Shown: piece after piece, positions 57,766-64,000 of the stretch
Position numbering within the stretch: position 1 is the first letter of the stretch
Layout: each line of letters begins with the position of its first letter
Origin: Styela clava
Taxonomy: Eukaryota; Chordata; Ascidiacea; Stolidobranchia; Styelidae
Length of the DNA: 64,000 nt
Reading direction: 5' to 3'
Assembly (NCBI RefSeq): GCF_964204865.1
Contig: NC_135250.1
Coordinates: 21,567,395 to 21,631,394 of the forward strand
Notes under the pieces: model-generated
Database searches by the model: none
Told to the model about the DNA's origin: nothing
What the model saw: the letters and a program-made list of their open reading frames with translations, nothing else
Program-made: the position numbers and the translations under genes

Positions 57766-58995
57766 TGGTTATTTTTCACATGACCACTGACATTAAACTT
57801 GAGCTGTCTATTCAACTTTTCACACTTACTAATAGAGTACCATAGATTAGTTGCTAACTAGGGAAACAATACCTTATGGCAATTGATGATTAATTTCTTT
57901 CATAAGTCAAGTGGACACGCGAGAATGCCCATGGCCCTAGGCCTACCAATAACGACAGTTTGTCATATGCTTTCCATTAAAATGACGGAGCTTATGAATA
58001 TTTAAAGAAATTGATAACAGCACATTATCACTTACCACCAACGAAGTGCTGTCCGCAAACACAAGCGAACACCAAGCAGTCCTGCTAATAGATGATATCC
58101 GCTATCGACGTTCCGGATCTTTTGGTAACTTATGGAATATAACTGAAGATCTATTTCGTTGTCCATACTTACAGCCAAACGGCACAATACAAACAAAAAA
58201 TACATTTCAACAGCCACACAAAACGGAAACGAAAAATGCGACTTGCAACTGACAGAAGCGAGCGGCTTGGTCTGGACTCTGGAGCTGGGCGTTTCTGTGT
58301 TTTTGCCATTCAAAATGGCGGATTAAACAAAGTCATAAAACGTGCAAGTCATCTATAAGCGGGGCTCCATCTCCCAACAATATAAGCTACACAAGAGAAA
58401 TCAATATGTTAGAAAAAGCATTTTAGAAACATTTATGAACTGCGCATTTACCATTTAACGTCGATGTTTCTTAGAATCTTAAATAATCAGGGTGATTATC
58501 AATAGTAAAAGATGTTGAACTTTGTTAAATTACAATTTAACAACGATGTTAATCAGAAAAGTAAATCAGATGGGTAAGTTGCAGACGGTCAGGCACGAAA
58601 CAAGGGTCTCTCCGACTTCTTAATGACGCAATAAAACACATCGCTCAATCAGCGTCAGCGATCAGCTGGGCGCCCTAGCGGAATTTACACGTTAGCGTCG
58701 TCGTTTTGCCCTTGTTTTGCATATTTTAGTGCATCAGTGGCGTTTTGATAAACATGGTCCACGATTTGCTCTTTTTATATCTGTTGTAGACACTGTGTGA
58801 CCTATGATGTAATTATACCTTATCGTTTTACAGTAGAATACTAAATACAGGAATAATAAGTTCATTAGTTACCGTAGTTATTTAGAATTGATCAACTTGC
58901 AGACTTGCAGTTCCTTTTTTATCGTTGCCGCAAGTTAACGACTTGCTTTTCCAGCGCTTCTAAGCAATTTTGAATTGCTATTTCGGAGTATAAAT
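57766..58995. other. Intergenic DNA and probable promoter/5' UTR of the TMEM263-like gene
   Basis: No repeat with clear ends. The 58640-58760 stretch is less AT-rich than its surroundings, which is suggestive of a promoter but not proof. Confidence 0.3.
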
Positions 58996-59328
58996 ATGAA
59001 AGATCCATACGAAAAAGGCGTATCGTATGAAGACAGCAAGAAAACAGATGCACCTGAAGCTGGAAGTCAGCCCCAAGGTGGAATACTATGGAGACTTGGT
59101 TCTGGTTTATATAACACAACGACGGGAGCAGTCGGTGCTGGATTGAATCTGGGATGTGGTGCTGTTAAATATGTTGCACAAACTTCATATGGAGTAGTAT
59201 CAAAAACTGCTGAAGTTGGTGTGAATGCAACAAAAGCAGTTGCATCTGGAGGGTATAATGGCGTGTCTGCTGTAACTAGCAAACTTCCAGTACCTTCATT
59301 TAGCAAACAGAAGGATAAAAAAGAATAA
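58996..59328 (+). CDS. TMEM263: TMEM263-like small membrane protein
   Basis: 110 residues from ATG at 58996 to TAA. The first ATG gives MKDPYEKGVSYEDSK. The layout matches TMEM263 (C12orf23): a polar, acidic and proline-bearing N-terminus; then GGILWRLGSGLYNTTTGAVG and two glycine/alanine/valine-rich segments (about 40-65 and 70-95) that can span the membrane; then a KLPVPSFSKQKDKKE tail. The vertebrate protein is ~116 residues and ends in a similar charged KKKDK-type tail. Vertebrate TMEM263 is linked to skeletal growth; its molecular role is not well established, so no mechanism is inferred here. No intron within the frame; the in-frame codons before the ATG lack an earlier ATG. AATAAA at 59801-59806 is a plausible polyadenylation signal. 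Confidence 0.8.
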   Translation: MKDPYEKGVSYEDSKKTDAPEAGSQPQGGILWRLGSGLYNTTTGAVGAGLNLGCGAVKYVAQTSYGVVSKTAEVGVNATKAVASGGYNGVSAVTSKLPVPSFSKQKDKKE

Positions 59329-62300
59329 CAATTTGTAGTGGAAAGGAGCCAAAAACTTTCAGGCTAACAAGAGCAAAAACTCTAACTAGTTGATGAATCT
59401 TGTTTGAGACTTGGGGGAAGAGAATACAATACTTGTTTCACATATTTGGCAAGTTTTCTCCATTCCAAAATTTAGGGTGCTAAAAAGGCACATCTACCGT
59501 TTATAATATTCAAACCAATACCATTTTAAAGTATGTTGATAACAAAATAGATGGAAAGTATGAGGTTTATCTGTTACAGTATTGTCAATAATTTTGCGTT
59601 GTTTTTAGTGTATCAGTCATTGTTGTATGGTCCATACGATTAGATTTATCGTGAAGTCAATATATCTTGTTTTTTAATATTTCTTAGCTATCTTCTTTGG
59701 GTATGTGATACTATATATTGCAATAGTCGCTTATCTTCTTCCACAAAATATTATCATGCCAATCATTAAAACTAGTATTTAGAAAAAATTTAGATATTCA
59801 AATAAAATGTGCCTTATTCAATAATCGGTTGTCTTACCATTATCAGACACAAATTGGGCCTGGAAATAATACTAAAATTGTATTAATTTGTAAGTACTTT
59901 TCTAGTAAAAGTTATTCTTTTTCAAATATTAACACCTGAATATTATTTTATTTTCTGTCTTTACTTATTTTTTTTCAAAGTATTGAATAATCTGGTGGTG
60001 AAGTGGGTTTAATAGGTGTAGGTGGAATTTTATTGAAATATATATTATTTGGGATATTGTGCAAGAGTTTGGGTGATGCTTGCCATTTTGCCTTCGATAG
60101 TATTCTTCTGGTAATTCACCAAAAAATAGCGACTGTCTGAAAACTGGATTAGCTCCCATGCATTTGGCTGGGTACTGTACATATAGATATTAGGATACAG
60201 ATGTCATCTTTTCCTATTTTGTACATGTTCATTTTCCAAATCTTCAATATTTATGCCCGTATGCTTTTTCAAATTGTGTAAAAACGTGCTATTCATTCAG
60301 TCTATTTACATGGCGTGTTGTGATGCATATGTTATATTTGTCGATCTCATCTTTACTGCACCATTATTTAGTTATTTGTTGTCAAATAATCTAGAAACTG
60401 TTTTAGTGTCTTCAAATAGTAAAGCTAGTTAGCACATATGTATCGCCCTTTATTAATCTAATAGCAAAGATGGCAAAGATGTTTTAGATAGATGTAATGG
60501 TTTAAAAACTGTAGCTTTGATCGCTTGTATAATTTAATAGATGGTTACATTTTGAAAATTGGTGCTCAACTGAAAAATTATCACCACTGTGATACACAGA
60601 AAAATATTTTGGTCAATTAAAGTTTTCAACCAAATCTATAGATATCAACTTTGTCCTCTTGTTTTGTTTTATACAACAGTAATTTACTGCAAACTCATTA
60701 CTTACTCTCAGTTATCTGACCATGAAAAATATACCACATGTGTAGTATCTCGGATCTAATTTAAATGAATTGAAAGATGTGCATTAAATTTTTTAGTAGC
60801 ACGAAATACTTTTTACTTAATTTACATGAACACGTTTTACTACTCATCTTTAACATTCATTATCATACTAAGAATTTCTTGGAACTTGTCTTGTTATTAT
60901 ACATATTATATCTATTATAGTACTGTGTTGTGATGTAGTCCCAATTAATAATACTCCTTGCTACTAATTACTGCCCTAGGTTTGATTTATCTTTGTTCGA
61001 TGGGATAAAATTCCACCAATAAAAATTTTTCCACTTTCCTGCTTTAAAAGTTCAGAGGATATTTTTTTTGCTTGTGCTGAATTCCAGATGGAATTTACAC
61101 AAGCGATGTCACAAAACTAAAAATTTATGATCGTAGTTTTCAATTTTTTTGTTTGATAGAAAACTAAATCTAAATCATTCATTCAGAATATGTTAGGATC
61201 GCCTACTAGAGTATTCTCGAAAAATAGTTTAATATTTCATGATTTACTTACAATATGTGATTTGATTTTAAAATGTTGAATGGAATTGATCAATATAATG
61301 TGATTTGGGTTGGGTCACGAGGAAAGCAGTTAAATGCAATCATTGGTTGTAATCAAGAAAAATACTACTGCAATATCAACCGTGAAAACTAAGTCAACTT
61401 TGCAAACTACAAGTTAGTTTTGAATTGAGAATTAATTTAACAAACTAACAAAAAATTATAATACATATATCCTAATAATTCTGCATGTCATTTTAGTAAG
61501 TCATTGTTAATTAACCTATTTTACCCGTAATAAGTAAGGCATCTCAGTATGGTATATGGGTGATGATAGATTCGTAGTATTGGAAATTTGATTTGTATGC
61601 ACATTGCATTACTAATAATGTATTTTTGTGTGTGGATATCCTGGCCTAAAATAATTTGCTCACTGCTGCTCAATGCTGCTCAAGCTGGAGTTGAATTTTC
61701 AAACTGCCTGGAGTCTTAAATGTAATTTCAAATTCTGAAGAACAATCGTGATAATAAAGTAAAAATTTTTTTCAGAAAATCACAAATCCACAAGCGTTTT
61801 TAACTACCCATTTACCTATTCTTTCAAAATTTTGTCTCGAAGTCTGGAGTCTTGAGTAAAATTCTTGTCGAGTTTTCCTAACTCCCTGAATACAATATGT
61901 GTTGTGTTGATGGTTTTGCTTTCATGCAATATTGTGCAATTATAAAATACACAAAAATAAAAATATTAGTTCTTATCCAGCTATCAATCACATTTTTCAA
62001 TGTTTATATATATATTATATTGCTCTGTCAATGACAATTCTTGTTTGTTCTATATTTGTCTGATAGTAGGGTTGTTGGTGATTTATACTTGCCAACACAT
62101 AGCCAAGCAGATTTTTGACTTGTTCAATGTATTTCAATACTTCAATTTATTGTATTGTAAAATATGTAAAAAAATACTAACTTTCTATTTATATCATACC
62201 CGATCAAGTCAAATCAGAGATGAATCAGATTTAAATTTCTGTTTTTCTGGGATTGATATTATGCTTGTTCGTGCGTGATACGATATATATAAGCTTTGTA

Positions 62301-62400
62301 ATAGTAGTATTCAAAAAATGTGCTGTTCGCCATATAAGTAGCAATTTAATGTGTTTAATGTTGTAAAGGGAGCTTAGCTTCATGTGTTTTCTTTTTTCAG
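59329..62400. other. 3' UTR of the TMEM263-like gene and AT-rich intergenic or intronic DNA
   Basis: Strongly AT-rich. AATAAA at 59801-59806 likely ends the TMEM263-like transcript. The 92-residue frame at 62000-62278 is low-complexity and not called. Confidence 0.4.
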
Positions 62401-62592
62401 TCGAAAGGTAATTGTTAGCAATAAAGTAACTGTGAAATTTGATGACAGCTTGTGGAAAATTCCATGTAGAACGGAACTACCAGATATCTGAGGAGTGACT
62501 TATTTCAGACCATATTTCCGTTAAATATCCGAAAGAAAAGTAATATTCCGTCACATGTGAATTTATTGCTATTCAAAGGAGATTAACTTCTG
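62401..62592 (+). CDS. Candidate exon of an unknown gene
   Basis: It is preceded by a polypyrimidine tract ending TTTTTTCAG and followed by a strong GTAAGT donor at 62593. One frame, entered after one base, reads 29 residues (RKVIVSNKVTVKFDDSLWK, then IPCRTELPDI) to TGA at 62489-62491. The peptide composition is protein-like for such AT-rich DNA. If coding, it is a final coding exon with a 3' UTR intron; otherwise it is a non-coding exon. I do not recognise the family. Confidence 0.3.
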
Positions 62593-64000
62593 GTAAGTAT
62601 TATAAAAACGTGAAGGGCTTACACTTAGAAATACATTCTACCTCTGTAGTCTTGAGTCAAAATCTATCTTAATCAAGAGTTGGAACCAGACAACCTGGAG
62701 TTCGACTTAATTGTAAATTTAATCCGGCTACACACTCCTGATTCTTGCAATACTGTGTAGTGATTTCATCTTATGGTGGAATAGGGAGAGAGATGTATTT
62801 TGGTTATGTGTTGTTTTATCCCATACACAATACCAAAAACGAGCTTGACGTTTTCAAATAGTTTATTATTTGTTTAATTTTGATTTACAACCATTGTCTG
62901 TCACAAACATATTTACATAGTAGATACTGCTACTAGACGAGATGATGATTTTTGAAGGATTGGAATTAGGTTTAAAAATTGATGTCTTCTTTTTGCATTA
63001 TAGTATATTTACGGTAATTCTATTTTGATAGAATCTAGAATTATTTATTTTTGAATTTAAAATATTGTACCATTGTTAGCTCATTCCAATTTCAATTTTT
63101 ATTTACCATAATTGATCTTGTTTGGGTATACTGGTTTCAACTTTTGAGTGCCTACCTCCAATTCACCTGGCACTCCATGAATTACGCAATTTCTGAATGG
63201 TGTGTTCTCTATTAGGGATGCATAGGGATTTAGTTTAAACCAAATTCAATATTAATAATATTGAAGAAAAATTTTGCCTCTAAATTTGCAATATTACAAG
63301 GGAATTTATTCCATATTTTACATAGCATACATTGATTTATGCAGAGTAGCTCAAAATAATTTAATCATAAATCTTTGCAGGCAGAAATCTGCAATTATAT
63401 ATAGAGGTATAGCTATAGCTATTCATCTGCATTCGTCATTTCCATTTAAAGTATCAATGTGAAGTTTTTCAAATTCCCGTTTAACCTAGCCTAGTATTCG
63501 GTACAATTTCTGATTCAATGGATTTTTATTATTTATTTTTATTTTGTTTTTATTTATTTTATTATTTTCATTAAATAAAACATAAGACCTCAGAACTTCA
63601 TCATATTTTGATGGCCTCGGCCCTTTAACGAAACTGCATCACTATCAGTATGAATCATATTTCTTTGGCGAAATTACGATGATATTTTTATTTTTAGCAT
63701 TTGCTTAAGAAGATATACTCAACCTCGGTCGCAGTGATCAGAGCTGGATTTCAACAGCTTGAAAAAAGAAAAGAAAGATTCCTTCAGATTCTTCTGGTCA
63801 GAGAACCCGCAAATAAAAATCTGGAATGGACTGGCTGATGGGGTAAGTTTACAGATTTGGAAATATTTTACGTTACATAGGCTATCGAGCTGCACATTGG
63901 AATTTTTTCGACTGCAAACCGTCCAATCTTTATGTGAAGTTTATAACCACACAACTGCAGCGATCATGGATTGTTGTTGTTACGCTTTTCTGTATTCAAC
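62593..64000 (+). other. AT-rich DNA with one weak exon candidate
   Basis: 63698-63842 has a TTTTTAG acceptor and a GTAAGT donor, with one frame open for 46 codons before a TGA just short of the donor. It could be a non-coding exon of a gene running off the window. Nothing else is recognisable. Confidence 0.25.

Overview
This is an AT-rich metazoan genomic window carrying intron-containing animal genes set in a dense background of old and young DNA transposons, MITEs and tRNA-derived SINEs. GT-AG introns, some only 70-90 bp, a vertebrate-style full P-glycoprotein gene, a BK-channel beta-subunit-like gene and a TMEM263-like gene suggest an invertebrate chordate. An ascidian tunicate is my best guess, from gene content and base composition only; I cannot name the species.

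Layout. 468-697 (+) is the last exon of an unrecognised membrane protein. 4583-7624 is a hAT DNA transposon with perfect 14-bp ends and one long intact transposase frame on the minus strand. 11149-24794 (+) is a complete ABCB1/P-glycoprotein-type ABC exporter gene. I reconstructed 26 phase-consistent coding exons plus a provisional 32-nt first exon, giving 1304 residues. 24795-33350 is mostly repeats, including one hAT-like element nested in another and a decayed SNRPG (Sm protein G) copy. 33373-38292 (-) is a complete 8-exon D-serine dehydratase gene of 375 aa. 40618-42156 (-) is an intronless BK-channel beta-subunit-like gene with an unusually long cytoplasmic tail. 42394-45950 is a cluster of inverted-repeat elements and a 351-bp tandem duplication. 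49833-50633 (+) is an intronless PH-domain protein. 53268-57765 holds a MITE, a hAT-type element and a SINE. 58996-59328 (+) is a TMEM263-like small membrane protein. 59330-64000 is mostly non-coding, with two weak exon candidates.

The genes do not form an operon-like unit and their adjacency implies no shared pathway. The clearest functional statements are that the ABC transporter keeps all nucleotide-binding motifs in both halves and that the dehydratase keeps its PLP lysine and both zinc ligands. The best possibly undescribed material is the mobile-element biology: a MITE family with 9-bp target duplications at both copies, a hAT transposon with an array of subterminal CCGGGGC boxes, and an inverted-repeat family with very long ends. 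I found no CRISPR array, no rRNA and no convincing functional tRNA. All calls were made by reading and translating by eye, without database searches.
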